Positions 28,269 through 39,338 of a stretch of 64,000 nucleotides of DNA are shown here, piece by piece. The stretch comes from Duganella alba (GTDB lineage: Bacteria > Pseudomonadota > Gammaproteobacteria > Burkholderiales > Burkholderiaceae_D): positions 248,001-312,000 of the forward strand of contig NZ_WKJN01000003.1 in NCBI RefSeq assembly GCF_009674495.1, in the 5' to 3' direction. The first letter of the stretch is position 1. Every line of letters starts with the position of its first letter. The position numbers and the translations under genes are program-made. The notes beneath the pieces are model-generated. The model searched no databases. It was not told where the DNA came from and worked only from the letters and a program-made list of their open reading frames with translations.

Positions 28269-29827
28269 TAATTCGTCCTCATCATGGTCAGGCGGGCCGA
28301 CAGCGCCAGTTGCGCGTGATCGGCATCGGAGAACGGCAGCTTCTTGCCTTTGATTTCCTGGTACGGCTCATGACCTTTACCGGCCAGCAGGATCACATCC
28401 GGCTTGGCCGCATGCTTGATGGCCGACAGGATGGCGCCGGCGCGGTCGTCCAGCGCCTGTACCGTGGATGCCGGATTGTTCTGGTCCATGCCGGCCAGGA
28501 TCTGTTCGATGATCGCGTGCGGCTCTTCGCTGCGCGGATTGTCGCTGGTGACCAGTACATGGTCGGCCGCCTGCGCGATCTTGCCCATCTGCGGACGCTT
28601 GCCCGGATCGCGGTCGCCGCCGCAGCCGAACACGCACCACAGCTGGCCGCCACGGTCGGTGGCCACAGGGCGCAGCGCAGCCAGGGTTTTTTCCAGCGCG
28701 TCCGGCGTGTGTGCGTAGTCGATGACGATCAGCGGCGCGTCGTGGCCACCGACCTGCTGCATACGGCCCGGCGCCGGCTCCAGTCCTTCGACCGCCTCGA
28801 TGGCGGCGCGCAGGCCCAGGTCCCTGGCGATGACGGCGCCCATGACGCCCAGCGCATTGCTGATATTGAAGCCGCCCACCAGATGCGTGCGCACTTGCGC
28901 CACGCCCAGCGGGCACTCCAGGTGGAATTCGGTGCCGCCGCTGCGGCCGGCGCGCAGCTGGCTGGCGCGCAGGATCATCACGCCGTCGATGTCGGGACGC
29001 GCGGTGCTGTCGTGCAGCGTGTAGCCGATCAGCGGAATCTCGCCGGCCAGCGGCGCAGGCTTGGCTTTTAGGTGATCGATCAGGCGCACGCCTGCCGGAT
29101 CGTCCAGATTGATGACGGCGGTTTTCAAACCAGGCCAGTCGAACAGCTTGACCTTGGCAGCCTCGTAGGCTTCCATGGTGCCGTGATAGTCCAGGTGATC
29201 GCGGGTCAGGTTGGTGAACAGCGCGACGTCGAAATGCATGCCCGATACGCGGCCCTGTTCCAGGCCGATGGACGACACTTCGATCGCCAGCGACGCCGCG
29301 CCTTTGTCGCGCAGTTCGGCCAGCGAGCGCGCCAGCAGCACCGCATCCGGCGTGGTGTAGCCGGTGACGTCGTATTCCACTTCGCCGCGCGGACGGAACA
29401 CGCCGATGCCCAGCGTACCGATGACGGCCGCCGGTTCGCCGGCGCGCGACAGCGCGTGGCCCAGCCACACGGCGCTGGAAGTCTTGCCGTTGGTGCCGGT
29501 GACACCGACGGTAAACATGCCGGCATCCGGCTGCGCGTAGAACGCGTGCGCGATGGCGCCGGCGTTCTGCTTCAACTGTTCGACCGTCAGGAAAGGCACG
29601 GCCCACTTGTCGTTCCAGGTAAAGCCGGCCGGATCGAGCACGATCAATGCCGCGCCCTGCTCGATGGCGCCTTCAATAAAGCTGCGCCCATCGCCGGCAT
29701 CGCCGGGATAAGCAAAAAACACATCGCCCAGCTTGATGCGACGCGAGTCCGAAGCCAGGTTCGCCGTTGGCGCCAGCTTGCGGATTGCGGCTGCAATCGC
29801 GATCGGGTCGAAAGTAGAAGTCGTCAC
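28268..29827 (-). CDS. murE: UDP-MurNAc-L-Ala-D-Glu--meso-diaminopimelate ligase MurE
   Basis: MurE adds the third stem residue. The specificity motif here is DNPR (TSDNPRSEEPHAII), which marks use of meso-diaminopimelate rather than lysine. Other marks are ASDSRRIKLGDVFFAYPGDAGDG, the ATP loop VTGTNGKTSSAVWLGHAL (near 112-129) and TNLTRDHLDYHGTMEAYEAAK. The 519-residue length is normal. It starts inside the ftsI stop with a four-base overlap. Confidence 0.98.
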   Translation of the reverse strand: MTTSTFDPIAIAAAIRKLAPTANLASDSRRIKLGDVFFAYPGDAGDGRSFIEGAIEQGAALIVLDPAGFTWNDKWAVPFLTVEQLKQNAGAIAHAFYAQPDAGMFTVGVTGTNGKTSSAVWLGHALSRAGEPAAVIGTLGIGVFRPRGEVEYDVTGYTTPDAVLLARSLAELRDKGAASLAIEVSSIGLEQGRVSGMHFDVALFTNLTRDHLDYHGTMEAYEAAKVKLFDWPGLKTAVINLDDPAGVRLIDHLKAKPAPLAGEIPLIGYTLHDSTARPDIDGVMILRASQLRAGRSGGTEFHLECPLGVAQVRTHLVGGFNISNALGVMGAVIARDLGLRAAIEAVEGLEPAPGRMQQVGGHDAPLIVIDYAHTPDALEKTLAALRPVATDRGGQLWCVFGCGGDRDPGKRPQMGKIAQAADHVLVTSDNPRSEEPHAIIEQILAGMDQNNPASTVQALDDRAGAILSAIKHAAKPDVILLAGKGHEPYQEIKGKKLPFSDADHAQLALSARLTMMRTN

Positions 29828-31599
29828 ATGTTCCCCTGTGCTGCTGATTCAGGAATGATGATATGGGTCAGGTCCGAGTCCGGCGCCACGTTCTTGGCGC
29901 GCAGCGCCTGCGCCGCCAGCGTCGAGAAGATCGGACCGGCAACGTCGCCGCCGACGTGCACCGGACCACCCGGTTCGTCGATCATGACGGCGATGATGAA
30001 GCGCGGGTCCGACATCGGCGCCATGCCGACGAAGTTACCAATGTATTTGGTTTGCGAGTAGTGACCGTTCAGGAACTTCTGCGCCGTACCGGTCTTGCCG
30101 CCAACGCGGTAGCCCGGCACCTGCGCCTTGACGGCGGAGCCGCCCGGCTGCGTGACCATTTCCAGCATCTCGCGCATTTCGGCGGCGGTCTTGGCGCTCA
30201 CCACCTGCGTGCCGTGCGGCGCTTCGTGCACCTTCTGGAACGACAGCGGAATGATGTCGCCGTCGCGGGCGTAGATCATGTAGGCGCGCGCCAGCTGGAT
30301 CAGCGATACCGAAATACCCTGGCCAAAGCTCATGTTGGCTTGCTCGATCGGACGCCACGATTTATAAGGACGCACGCGGCCGGCCACGGCGCCGGGGAAG
30401 CCCCACTTCGGCTGCTGGCCGAAGCCGACCTTGGTGAACATCTCCCACATGTCTTCGGCCGGCATGCCCAGCGCGATCTTCGAGGTGCCGATGTTGGACG
30501 ACTTCTGGATGATGGTCTGCACGTCGATCATGTAGTGCGGGTGCGTATCGTGGATCACGCGGTCGGCGATGACCATCGAACCGGGGCCGGTGTCGAACAT
30601 GGTATGCGGCGTGATGCGCTTTTCATCCAGCGCCAGGCCCACGGTGAACGGCTTGAGCGACGAACCCGGCTCGAAGGTGTCGGTCATCACGCGGTTGCGC
30701 AGCTGTTCACCGGTCAGCTTGGAGCGGTCGTTCGGGTTGTAGGTCGGCCAGTTGGCCAGCGCCAGCACTTCGCCGGTGTGCACGTCCAGCACCACGGCGG
30801 CGCCGGCCTTGGCGTGGAACTTCTCCACCGCATCCTTCACCTGCGTGAAGGCGATGTACTGGATCTTGCTGTCGATCGACAGCGTCAGGTCCTTGCCGTC
30901 GTGCGGCTCGCGCACCGACTCGATGTCTTCGACGATGTGGCCCAGGCGGTCCTTGATGACGCGGCGGCTGCCCGGCACGCCCTGCAGCGTTTTCTGCTGC
31001 GCCAGTTCCATCGACTCCTGGCCCATGTCTTCCACGTTGGTGAAGCCGACCACGTGGGTCGTCACTTCGCCCTGCGGGTAGAAGCGCTTGTATTCCTTGC
31101 GGGTCTGGATGCCTTCGATACCCAGTTCGGTGATCTTGGTCGCCACGTCCTGCTCCACCTGGCGCTTCAGGTAGACGAAGCCACGGTCGGAGTCGAGTTT
31201 TTTCTGCAGCTCGGCGTCGCTCATATCGAGCAGCCTGGCCAGCTGTTTCAGCTTGGCCGGCGGCGCTTCCTGCACGTCATCAGGGATCGCCCAGATGGCC
31301 TTGACCGGAATCGACGAGGCCAGCACCTGGCCGTCGCGGTCGGTGATCTTGCCGCGCGTGGCCGGCAGGTCCAGCGTGCGCGCGTAGCGGATCTCGCCCT
31401 GCTTTTGCAGGAACTGCGTCGACACGCCCTGCAGCCACAAGGCGCGGCCGGCCAGTGCGGCAAATGCGGCAAACAATACGAACAACACCACGCGCGAACG
31501 CCATACCGGCAGACGCACCGCCAGCACTGGGCTCTTCGAGAAGGCCACGCCCTTGGAGGCGGCCACGCGCGAATTGTTCAAATTGCTGCCGCGGCTCAT
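29824..31599 (-). CDS. ftsI: septal peptidoglycan transpeptidase FtsI (PBP3)
   Basis: FtsI cross-links septal peptidoglycan together with FtsW. Started at ATG 31597-31599, which overlaps the ftsL stop by four bases, it has 591 residues; a longer frame that reads back through ftsL is not used. One membrane helix (RVVLFVLFAAFAALAGRALWL, about 29-49), the dimerisation domain and the penicillin-binding motifs follow: the nucleophile in EPGSSLKPFTVGLA, KSSNIGTSKIA (SxN) and GGKTGTAQK (KTG). Confidence 0.98.
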   Translation of the reverse strand: MSRGSNLNNSRVAASKGVAFSKSPVLAVRLPVWRSRVVLFVLFAAFAALAGRALWLQGVSTQFLQKQGEIRYARTLDLPATRGKITDRDGQVLASSIPVKAIWAIPDDVQEAPPAKLKQLARLLDMSDAELQKKLDSDRGFVYLKRQVEQDVATKITELGIEGIQTRKEYKRFYPQGEVTTHVVGFTNVEDMGQESMELAQQKTLQGVPGSRRVIKDRLGHIVEDIESVREPHDGKDLTLSIDSKIQYIAFTQVKDAVEKFHAKAGAAVVLDVHTGEVLALANWPTYNPNDRSKLTGEQLRNRVMTDTFEPGSSLKPFTVGLALDEKRITPHTMFDTGPGSMVIADRVIHDTHPHYMIDVQTIIQKSSNIGTSKIALGMPAEDMWEMFTKVGFGQQPKWGFPGAVAGRVRPYKSWRPIEQANMSFGQGISVSLIQLARAYMIYARDGDIIPLSFQKVHEAPHGTQVVSAKTAAEMREMLEMVTQPGGSAVKAQVPGYRVGGKTGTAQKFLNGHYSQTKYIGNFVGMAPMSDPRFIIAVMIDEPGGPVHVGGDVAGPIFSTLAAQALRAKNVAPDSDLTHIIIPESAAQGNM

Positions 31600-31871
31600 T
31601 TCGAGTTCTCCGGCGTCAGGTACTGCGTGCGCGCGGCGGTCAGCGGCGTCATGTTCAGGTCGCGGCGGGCGATTTCCTCGATCCGCGCGTGCTTGCCCAG
31701 CGTGGACTGGTCCAGTTGCAGCTGCGCCCATTCGATGTCCAGCTGGCGCGCCTGCGACTGCGTGCGTTCCAGTTCGATGAACAGGTGGCGCGCCTGGTAT
31801 TGCGCGTTAACCAGCGACAGGCCGCAAGCGACCAGCAGTGCCGTCAACACCAGGTTGAGCTTACCGCTCAT
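31596..31871 (-). CDS. ftsL: cell division protein FtsL
   Basis: FtsL is the small bitopic divisome protein that pairs with FtsB and FtsQ. The 91-residue protein has one membrane helix ([19 protein letters not shown], about 5-23) and a periplasmic coiled coil ([32 protein letters not shown]). Sequence conservation is low in this family, but the place between rsmH and ftsI with four-base overlaps on both sides fixes the call. Confidence 0.95.
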   Translation of the reverse strand: MSGKLNLVLTALLVACGLSLVNAQYQARHLFIELERTQSQARQLDIEWAQLQLDQSTLGKHARIEEIARRDLNMTPLTAARTQYLTPENSK

Positions 31872-32830
31872 GCACCCTCCGGAATGGGAAGACGACGCGC
31901 GACGCGCATCACCGCCGAGCGGGAACGCGGATTGTCATCGATCTCCTGGTCGGAAGGCTTCATCTTCGACAGCAGCTTGAGCTCCGGCTGCGGCAGGTCC
32001 ACGGCGCGGATCGGCAGGCGGCGGTCCGGCTGCTCGACGTTGGCCTTGGACGCGAAGAAGCGCTTCACCATGCGGTCTTCCAGCGAGTGGAAGCTGATGA
32101 TGGCGATGATGCCGCCCGGCGCCAGGCTGTCGTAGGCGTGGTTCAAACCGACTTCAAGGTCTTCAAGCTCTTTATTGATGAAAATCCGGATAGCCTGAAA
32201 TGTGCGGGTTGCCGGATCCTTGCCCTTTTCCCGAGTCTTGACCGCGCCTGCCACGATGCCGGCAAGCTGTCGTGTGGTTGAAATTGGCTCGACTGCCCTG
32301 CGAGCAACAATCGCCTTTGCAATCTGAAAAGCAAACCGTTCTTCCCCATATTCCTTGATCACCTTTTCCAGTGTCTGTTCGGTTTCAGTGGCGAGCCACT
32401 CCGCCGCCGACATGCCGCGCGTGGTATCCATGCGCATGTCGAGCGGGCCATCGTTACGGAAACTGAAGCCGCGCGCGGCGTCGTCCACCTGCGGCGACGA
32501 GATGCCCAGGTCGAGCAGGATGCCGTCCACCTTGTCCACGCCGTTGGCCGCCAGCGATTCGCGCATGGTGGCAAAGCTGTCGTGGACGATGGTGAAGCGC
32601 GGGTCGTTGATTTGTTCGGCGGTGGCGATGGCCTGCGGATCCTTGTCGAAGGCGACCAAACGGGCCTTCGGGCCCAGTTTGGACAGGATCAAGCGCGAAT
32701 GGCCGCCGCGGCCGAAGGTGCCGTCGACGAAGATGCCGTCGGCGCGCGCGCCATCCAGCGCCAGCGCGTCGACCGCTTCGTCTAGCAGCACCGTGCGATG
32801 CTGGAATTCAGGCACCGTTGTCGTGGTCAT
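31868..32830 (-). CDS. rsmH: 16S rRNA (cytosine-1402-N4) methyltransferase RsmH
   Basis: RsmH (MraW) methylates C1402 in the ribosomal P site. The 320-residue protein shows [15 protein letters not shown], the SAM motif [44 protein letters not shown] and [19 protein letters not shown]. It begins 11 bases after mraZ and its stop overlaps ftsL by four bases. The ATG has only a distant AAGG, so coupling to mraZ is likely. Confidence 0.98.
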   Translation of the reverse strand: MTTTTVPEFQHRTVLLDEAVDALALDGARADGIFVDGTFGRGGHSRLILSKLGPKARLVAFDKDPQAIATAEQINDPRFTIVHDSFATMRESLAANGVDKVDGILLDLGISSPQVDDAARGFSFRNDGPLDMRMDTTRGMSAAEWLATETEQTLEKVIKEYGEERFAFQIAKAIVARRAVEPISTTRQLAGIVAGAVKTREKGKDPATRTFQAIRIFINKELEDLEVGLNHAYDSLAPGGIIAIISFHSLEDRMVKRFFASKANVEQPDRRLPIRAVDLPQPELKLLSKMKPSDQEIDDNPRSRSAVMRVARRLPIPEGA

Positions 32831-32841
32831 ATGACGGGGCC

Positions 32842-33270
32842 TTAGAAGGAGAAATTAGCGAGTACATCGGGGGTGCCGGCATCCATGGCCTGCTGCTCTT
32901 TTTCCGCCATCTTGGCGGCGTCCCAGATCTCGAAGTGGGAACCCATGCCCATCATCATCACCTCTTTGTCCAGGCCGACGGCGGCGCGGAGTTCGGGCGA
33001 AATGAGGATGCGGCCGGCGGTGTCCATTTCCACGTCGGTGGCGTAACCGAGGAAAATGCGTTGCCAGGCGCGCGCTTGCATGGGCCAGGCGGAGATCTGT
33101 TGACGGTGTTGTTCCCACACAGGACGGGGGAACAGCATGACGCAGCCGTCGGGATGGCGCGTCAGGGTGAGGCGGCCTTCACACTGGATCGACAGCGCGT
33201 CACGGTGCTTGGCAGGGATGGACATCCTGCCTTTGGCATCGAGATTGATTGCGGACGCGCCTTGAAACAC
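32842..33270 (-). CDS. mraZ: transcriptional regulator MraZ
   Basis: MraZ is the first gene of the dcw cluster and represses its own promoter in enterobacteria. The 142-residue protein has two AbrB/SpoVT-like repeats; the first begins [21 protein letters not shown] and the second [24 protein letters not shown], each with the DxxGRxxxP core. The start is GTG 33268-33270, with AAAGGT upstream. The promoter and a run of TGGG-like repeats lie about 100-150 bases upstream. Confidence 0.97.
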   Translation of the reverse strand: MFQGASAINLDAKGRMSIPAKHRDALSIQCEGRLTLTRHPDGCVMLFPRPVWEQHRQQISAWPMQARAWQRIFLGYATDVEMDTAGRILISPELRAAVGLDKEVMMMGMGSHFEIWDAAKMAEKEQQAMDAGTPDVLANFSF

Positions 33271-33360
33271 GTGATTACCTTTTACCTCAGTTGGTTAGCG
33301 GAGCATGAAACCATGACCATTCGTTTTTCATCTTCCCTGTCCGCTAAGTCAGGCAAAATT

Positions 33361-33395
33361 TCCCACAAAAAGACACTTTTTCACACAGATGCCCA
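33361..33395 (-). promoter_or_regulatory. probable MraZ box (10-bp-spaced TGGG-like repeats)
   Basis: On the minus strand four pentamers stand exactly 10 bases apart: TGGGC, TGTGA, TGTCT, TGGGA. The outer two match the TGGG core bound by MraZ in E. coli, where repeats are also 10 bases apart; the middle two are degenerate. They begin at the -10 box and run into the transcribed leader, so a bound MraZ would block initiation. Confidence 0.6.
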
Positions 33396-33423
33396 CTTTA
33401 GAGGATGCAAGAATAGTGGTCAA
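33395..33423 (-). promoter_or_regulatory. sigma-70-type promoter of the dcw cluster
   Basis: On the minus strand TTGACC (33418-33423), exactly 17 bases, then TAAAGT (33395-33400). The expected start point is near 33388, about 115 bases before mraZ. Confidence 0.6.
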
Positions 33424-33826
33424 GCGCTTTCAGCCAATCGAAACGGGGATTTTAGTAATGAAATTAAGGACTTAGCGCGATTCCTTGAAGCCAGCTAGAA
33501 ACAAAATAGTTCAATAAATTAAGTACTTATGAAAGATTGTGAAGGTTTCACCTCATCTGTACCCATGTGTTTTAGCCGAAAATTATGCGAATAAAAATAG
33601 TGATCTAAATGCATAAAGTTGCAAACCGCCAACATTGCAGTATCAAATAAACAACTCACAGGGAATATGGGTAAGCAGGAGGGAAAAGCCAGCATGGCGC
33701 AGCAGAAGCGCCCTTACGCGGATTGGGAACCTTCACAAAAACTCGGTAACTTTTACTTCAAGGCAACGAGCACAGGCAAACTTGTATAGACAACTTTTGC
33801 AGTGCAACATGCGCCGTAAACCGCCA

Positions 33827-34765
33827 TTATACGCCGCGCGCGGCGCCCGCACGGGACGGAAAATCGTCCCATTGCGGATCGCCGGCGAAGGCTTGGGCGA
33901 CATAATCGACAAAGCTGCGCACCTTGGACGGCAGGTAGCGCGCGCTCGGATAAATCGCCTGCACCGTCAGTTCTTCGACCTCGCAATCCGGCAGGAGCTG
34001 CACCAACCTGCCCTGCGCGATCGCCGGGCCGAAGGCGAAGGTGGGGCCGTAGGCGACGCCCAGCCCCGCCACCGCCATCGACAGCAGCAGTTGCATATTG
34101 TTGGCCTGTGCGCGCAGCGGCCCGGCGATGGTGTGCACGCGCTGTGCGGCGTCGGTGACGTTCCAGTCGCCGGCCGTAACGGCGCCACGGAAGGCCAGGC
34201 GCGGCGCGGCCTGCAGGTCGGCCGGTGTGCGCGGGGCGCCATGCTGCTTGATATAGGAAGGCGCGGCGCAGAACACCATGCGGCATGGCGCCAGCCGCCG
34301 CGCCACCAGTTCGGAGTCCGCCAGCCGGCCGATGCGGATGGCGACGTCGATGCCGGCCGTGTGCAGGTCGGCGTAGTGGTCGTCGAGGATGACGTCGGCC
34401 GTCACCTGCGGATGATCACCAAGGAAGCGCGCCACCACGTCGCCCATGTGCAGGGCGCCGAAGCTGACCGGGGCGGCGATGCGCAGCAGGCCGCGCAGGG
34501 TCGCGGCGCTTTCGCTGGCCTCCTGGTTGGCCTCCTCGAATTCCTCAAGGATGCGTTTGCAACGTGAATAATAGGCGCGTCCGGCGTCGGTGATGCTCAG
34601 GCTGCGCGTGCTGCGCTGGATCAGGCGCACACCCAGTTCGGCCTCCAGGCTGCCCAGGTACTTCCCCGCCATCGATGCCGACAGGCTGAACTTCCGGCCG
34701 GCGGCCACCAGGCTGCCCTCCTCGACGGCAGCGACAAACACTGAAATACAGGCGAAACGGTCCAT
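33827..34765 (-). CDS. LysR-family transcriptional regulator
   Basis: This 312-residue protein has the LysR winged helix (FVAAVEEGSLVAAGRKFSLSASMAGKYLGSLEAELGVRLIQRSTRSLSITDAG, about 8-60) and a full effector-binding domain. It is divergent from the alpha/beta hydrolase gene with a 109-base gap holding two inverted repeats, so it most likely controls that gene and itself. The effector cannot be told. Confidence 0.92.
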   Translation of the reverse strand: MDRFACISVFVAAVEEGSLVAAGRKFSLSASMAGKYLGSLEAELGVRLIQRSTRSLSITDAGRAYYSRCKRILEEFEEANQEASESAATLRGLLRIAAPVSFGALHMGDVVARFLGDHPQVTADVILDDHYADLHTAGIDVAIRIGRLADSELVARRLAPCRMVFCAAPSYIKQHGAPRTPADLQAAPRLAFRGAVTAGDWNVTDAAQRVHTIAGPLRAQANNMQLLLSMAVAGLGVAYGPTFAFGPAIAQGRLVQLLPDCEVEELTVQAIYPSARYLPSKVRSFVDYVAQAFAGDPQWDDFPSRAGAARGV

Positions 34766-34776
34766 GGCAATCCAAT

Positions 34777-34813
34777 TCGATCGTTTTATGATCGATTCAT
34801 GATAATAATGAAT
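34777..34813. promoter_or_regulatory. two adjacent inverted repeats in the LysR/hydrolase divergent promoter
   Basis: TCGATC-N7-GATCGA (34777-34795) is followed directly by ATTCAT-N7-ATGAAT (34795-34813). Both have a T-N11-A-like symmetry typical of LysR boxes. The first is 12 bases from the LysR start codon. Confidence 0.5.
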
Positions 34814-34874
34814 GGATTATCACGCGGTTTGAGCGAATCTACAATTGAGACACTAATCAATAAGGAGTATCGCC

Positions 34875-35653
34875 ATGCATATCACCGTGAACAACATCCG
34901 TCTCCACGTCAGCCAGCAGGACGGCAACGGCCCGGCGCTGGTCTTTCTGCATTACTGGGGCGGCTCGTCCCGCACCTGGCGCGCGGTGATCGACGCCCTG
35001 CCCGCCGGCTACCGCAGCCTGGCGCCGGACTTGCGCGGCTGGGGCGACTCGGATGCGCCGGCCAACAATGCCTACGCCCTGACCGATTTCGCCGCCGACG
35101 TGGAGCACCTGGTCGCCGCGCTGGATCTGAAGCAGTACGTGCTGGTCGGCCACTCGATGGGCGGCAAGATCGCGCAGTTGCTGGCGTCGCGCCGGCCGCA
35201 GGGTTTGCAGGGACTGGTACTGGTGGCGACCGCGCCGCCGACGCCGCTGGCGCTGCCGCCGGAAGCGCGCGCCGCGATGGAAAGCGCCTATAACTCGCCG
35301 GAGTCGGTCGGCATGAGCATCGACCACATGCTGACCGCCAAGCCGTTGAGCGCCGCGCAACGCGACCAGGTCATCACCGACAGCCTGCGCGGCGCCCCGC
35401 AGGCGCGCGTCGCCTGGCCCAGCTACACCAGCCGCAAGGACATCAGCGAGGACGTGACGAAGATCATCGTGCCGACCATCGTCATCGCGGGGGAACTGGA
35501 CAAGGTCGATCCGGTGGCGGTGCTGCAGGCGGAAGTGCTGTCCCGCATTCCGCAAGCAACGCTGCGCGTACTGCCGGGCACCGGCCACCTGTCGCCGCTG
35601 GAATCCGCGCCGGAGCTGGCCGGATTGATCGCAGACTTCGTCGCCTCGCTGGC

Positions 35654-35657
<4 letters not shown>
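34875..35657 (+). CDS. alpha/beta hydrolase
   Basis: The 260-residue protein has the alpha/beta hydrolase core: oxyanion region [14 protein letters not shown], nucleophile elbow [15 protein letters not shown] (Ser near 95), the acid in [12 protein letters not shown] and the catalytic His in [14 protein letters not shown]. There is no signal peptide. AAGGAG lies ahead of the ATG. It is divergent from the LysR gene. It could be an esterase or C-C hydrolase; HYWGG in place of the commoner HGxxG does not decide. Its stop overlaps the convergent glpK stop by four bases. Confidence 0.92.
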
Positions 35658-37144
<1,487 letters not shown>

Positions 37145-37171
37145 CGCGTCCGCAGCGAAAAAATGATTGTT

Positions 37172-37513
37172 AGTTGAAGCAAGCCGATAGGCCGGATTTT
37201 GTTACGGCGCAGGCGAACCTGCGCTATGACAGCCATTCCTCTAGGCGCTGGATTACTCCAGCGCTCAAGCTTCCTACCCGCACGCTCCGCGAGCAGCATC
37301 ATCGCGTGCCTATTTGGAATTGCACCAGGTGGAGGTTACCGCGTTTCACCGTAACTTAATACGCTCGTCTCTGTGGCCCTATTCCTCGCCTTATACCTCG
37401 GCTTGCGCTTTGGCTTTCGGCGGACGGCCGTTAACCGTCACCCCGCTCTATGGAGTCCGGACCTTCCTCCCGCCAGGCATTACGCGCTGGCCAGCGGCTG
37501 TCTGGCTTGCTTC
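37172..37513 (-). ncRNA. rnpB: RNase P RNA (class A)
   Basis: Read on the minus strand this region starts GAAGCAAGCCAGACAGCCGC and contains GGAGGAAGGTCCGGACTCCA, the universally conserved P4-side sequence, then AGAGCGGGGTGACGG and GGTGAAACGCGGTAACCTCC, AATAGGCACGCG and, near the end, GGCCTATCGGCTTGCTTC. The first ten bases GAAGCAAGCC are perfectly complementary to the last GGCTTGCTTC, the P1 helix. The length of about 340 is normal. It is the catalytic RNA that trims tRNA 5' ends. A TACAAT -10 box stands seven bases ahead of the start, and a T-rich tract follows. Confidence 0.95.
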
Positions 37514-37520
37514 AGGCGGT

Positions 37521-37526
37521 ATTGTA
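37521..37526 (-). promoter_or_regulatory. -10 box of rnpB
   Basis: TACAAT on the minus strand, one base from consensus, seven bases before the first G of the P1 helix. The -35 region is not close to consensus. It fixes the RNA 5' end at about 37513. Confidence 0.5.
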
Positions 37527-37631
37527 CCAGTCCGGCCCTGCAAATCTGAAATTTGGTGTCGCCATTCCAAAAGCCGCCCTGCCGGCGCCGCCGTAGAATG
37601 CTTGGACAATTCACCGACGAGGCTCACCAAC

Positions 37632-39338
37632 ATGACGCAACCATCCCGCACCGGCGGCCAGATCCTGGTCGACGCCCTGAAGATCCACGGCGTGGACACC
37701 GCTTTCGGCGTACCCGGCGAAAGCTACCTCGACGTGCTCGACGCGCTGCACGATTCCGACATCCGCTTCATCATCAACCGCCAGGAAGGCGGCGCCGCGT
37801 TCATGGCGGACGCCTACGGCAAGATGACCGGCAAGCCGGGCATCTGCTTCGTCACGCGCGGACCGGGCGCCACCAACGCCTCGATCGGCGTGCACACCGC
37901 GTTCCAGGATTCGACGCCGATGATACTGTTCATCGGCCAGGTCGGCAGCGACTTCATCGACCGCGAAGCGTTCCAGGAAATCGACTACCGCCGCATGTAC
38001 GGCCAGATGGCCAAGTGGGTGACGCAGATCGACCGCGCCGACCGCATGCCGGAATACATCGCGCGCGCCTTCCAGATCGCCACCAGCGGCCGTCCCGGCC
38101 CGGTGGTGCTGGCGCTGCCGGAGGACATGCTGACCACCCGCGCCAGCGTGGCCGACACGCGCGGCTACCAGGCGGTGCAGGCCTCGCCGTCGGCCGCGCA
38201 GATCGACACCGTGCGCGCCATGCTGGCAGGCGCGAAGAAGCCGCTGGTCCTGCTGGGCGGCGGCGGCTGGAACGAACAGGCCTGCGCCGACGTGCAGCGC
38301 TTCGCCGAAGCCAACCAGCTGCCGGTCAGCTGCGCCTTCCGCTTCCAGGACCTGCTCGACAACGAGCACCCGCAGTACATCGGCGACGTCGGCATCGGCA
38401 TCAATCCGAAACTGGCGGCGCGCGTGCGCGAAGCCGACGTGATCCTCGCCATCGGCCCGCGCCTGGGCGAGATGACCACCAGCGGCTACGCCCTGCTGCA
38501 ATCGCCGGTGCCGGCGCAGCGCCTGATCCACGTGCATGCGGATGCCGAGGAACTGGGCAGCGTCTATCAGGCGGAAGTGATGATCAACAGCGGCATGCCG
38601 CAAGTGGCGGCGATGCTGGCGGCGATGGCGCCGGTCGACTCGTCGGCATGGGCGGCCAGCGTGGCCGAGGCGCGCGCGGAATACACAGCGTGGAAACAGC
38701 AGCCGGCCATCTTCAAGGACGGCAAGGCGCCGCTGGATCTGTGGCAGGTGGTGCAGCAGATCGACAAGCTGGCGCCGCACGACACCATCATCACCAACGG
38801 CGCCGGCAACTACGCGACGTGGGCGCACCGCTTCCACAGCTATGGCGGCATGCGCACGCAGCTGGCGCCCACCAGCGGCGCGATGGGCTACAGCGTACCG
38901 GCCGGCGTGGCCGCCAAGATCATCGATCCAGCGCGCACGGTGATCACCTTTGCCGGCGACGGCGAGTACATGATGAATGGCCAGGAGCTGGCCACGGCGG
39001 TGCAGTACCAGGCTGGCGTGATCATCATCGTGTTCAACAACGCGATGTTCGGCACCATCCGCATGCACCAGGAACGGGAGTATCCGGGGCGCGTGTCCGG
39101 CACCACGCTGCACAATCCGGATTTCGCCGCGCTGTCGGTGGCATATGGCGGCAGCGGTGAAGTGGTCACCAGGACAGAGGAATTCGCGCCGGCGCTGGAA
39201 CGCGCCCTGGCGCACACGCGCGCCAGCAATCTGCCGGCGCTGATCGAGCTACGCTACGACGGCAACCTGATCACGCCGGGCGCCACGCTGGACACCATCC
39301 GCCAGACTGCGGCAGCCGCGCAGGCCGCCAGGTCATAA
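37632..39338 (+). CDS. thiamine-diphosphate-dependent enzyme, acetolactate synthase large-subunit type
   Basis: The 568-residue protein has the three-domain ThDP layout: N-terminal Pyr domain with the catalytic Glu in FIINRQEGGAAFMADAYGKMTGKPG (about 53), a central domain with KKPLVLLGGGGW, and the C-terminal PP domain with the ThDP/Mg motif GDGEYMMNGQELATAVQYQAGVIIIVFNN. It lacks the ilvN small subunit next to it and is likely a catabolic or orphan family member rather than the biosynthetic IlvB; the product is unsure. The start is the ATG in line with family N-termini; an open frame further upstream runs through rnpB and is not used. Confidence 0.9.
   Translation: MTQPSRTGGQILVDALKIHGVDTAFGVPGESYLDVLDALHDSDIRFIINRQEGGAAFMADAYGKMTGKPGICFVTRGPGATNASIGVHTAFQDSTPMILFIGQVGSDFIDREAFQEIDYRRMYGQMAKWVTQIDRADRMPEYIARAFQIATSGRPGPVVLALPEDMLTTRASVADTRGYQAVQASPSAAQIDTVRAMLAGAKKPLVLLGGGGWNEQACADVQRFAEANQLPVSCAFRFQDLLDNEHPQYIGDVGIGINPKLAARVREADVILAIGPRLGEMTTSGYALLQSPVPAQRLIHVHADAEELGSVYQAEVMINSGMPQVAAMLAAMAPVDSSAWAASVAEARAEYTAWKQQPAIFKDGKAPLDLWQVVQQIDKLAPHDTIITNGAGNYATWAHRFHSYGGMRTQLAPTSGAMGYSVPAGVAAKIIDPARTVITFAGDGEYMMNGQELATAVQYQAGVIIIVFNNAMFGTIRMHQEREYPGRVSGTTLHNPDFAALSVAYGGSGEVVTRTEEFAPALERALAHTRASNLPALIELRYDGNLITPGATLDTIRQTAAAAQAARS

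Larger units (their letters stand above)
33271..33826. other. AT-rich intergenic region upstream of the dcw cluster
   Basis: About 550 bases without a convincing gene and far richer in A and T than the surroundings, between mraZ and a convergent-end LysR gene. The part near mraZ holds the dcw promoter and repeats described separately. The remaining 33430-33826 shows no ribosome site with a credible frame and no strong hairpin. It could hold further upstream promoters for the cluster, but I cannot point to one. Confidence 0.6.

Noticed and set aside
31600..31731. N-terminal extension of ftsI reading back through ftsL
   Set aside because: The ATG at 31597-31599 overlaps the ftsL stop and begins the normal FtsI N-terminus; the extension is ftsL in another frame.
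29863..31980. Open frame of about 700 codons opposite ftsI, ftsL and part of rsmH
   Set aside because: Antisense shadow with no recognisable domain; the genes on the minus strand are certain.
32818..33498. 226-codon plus-strand frame covering mraZ and its promoter region
   Set aside because: Its first half is antisense of mraZ, and its second half lies across the promoter; no start signal.
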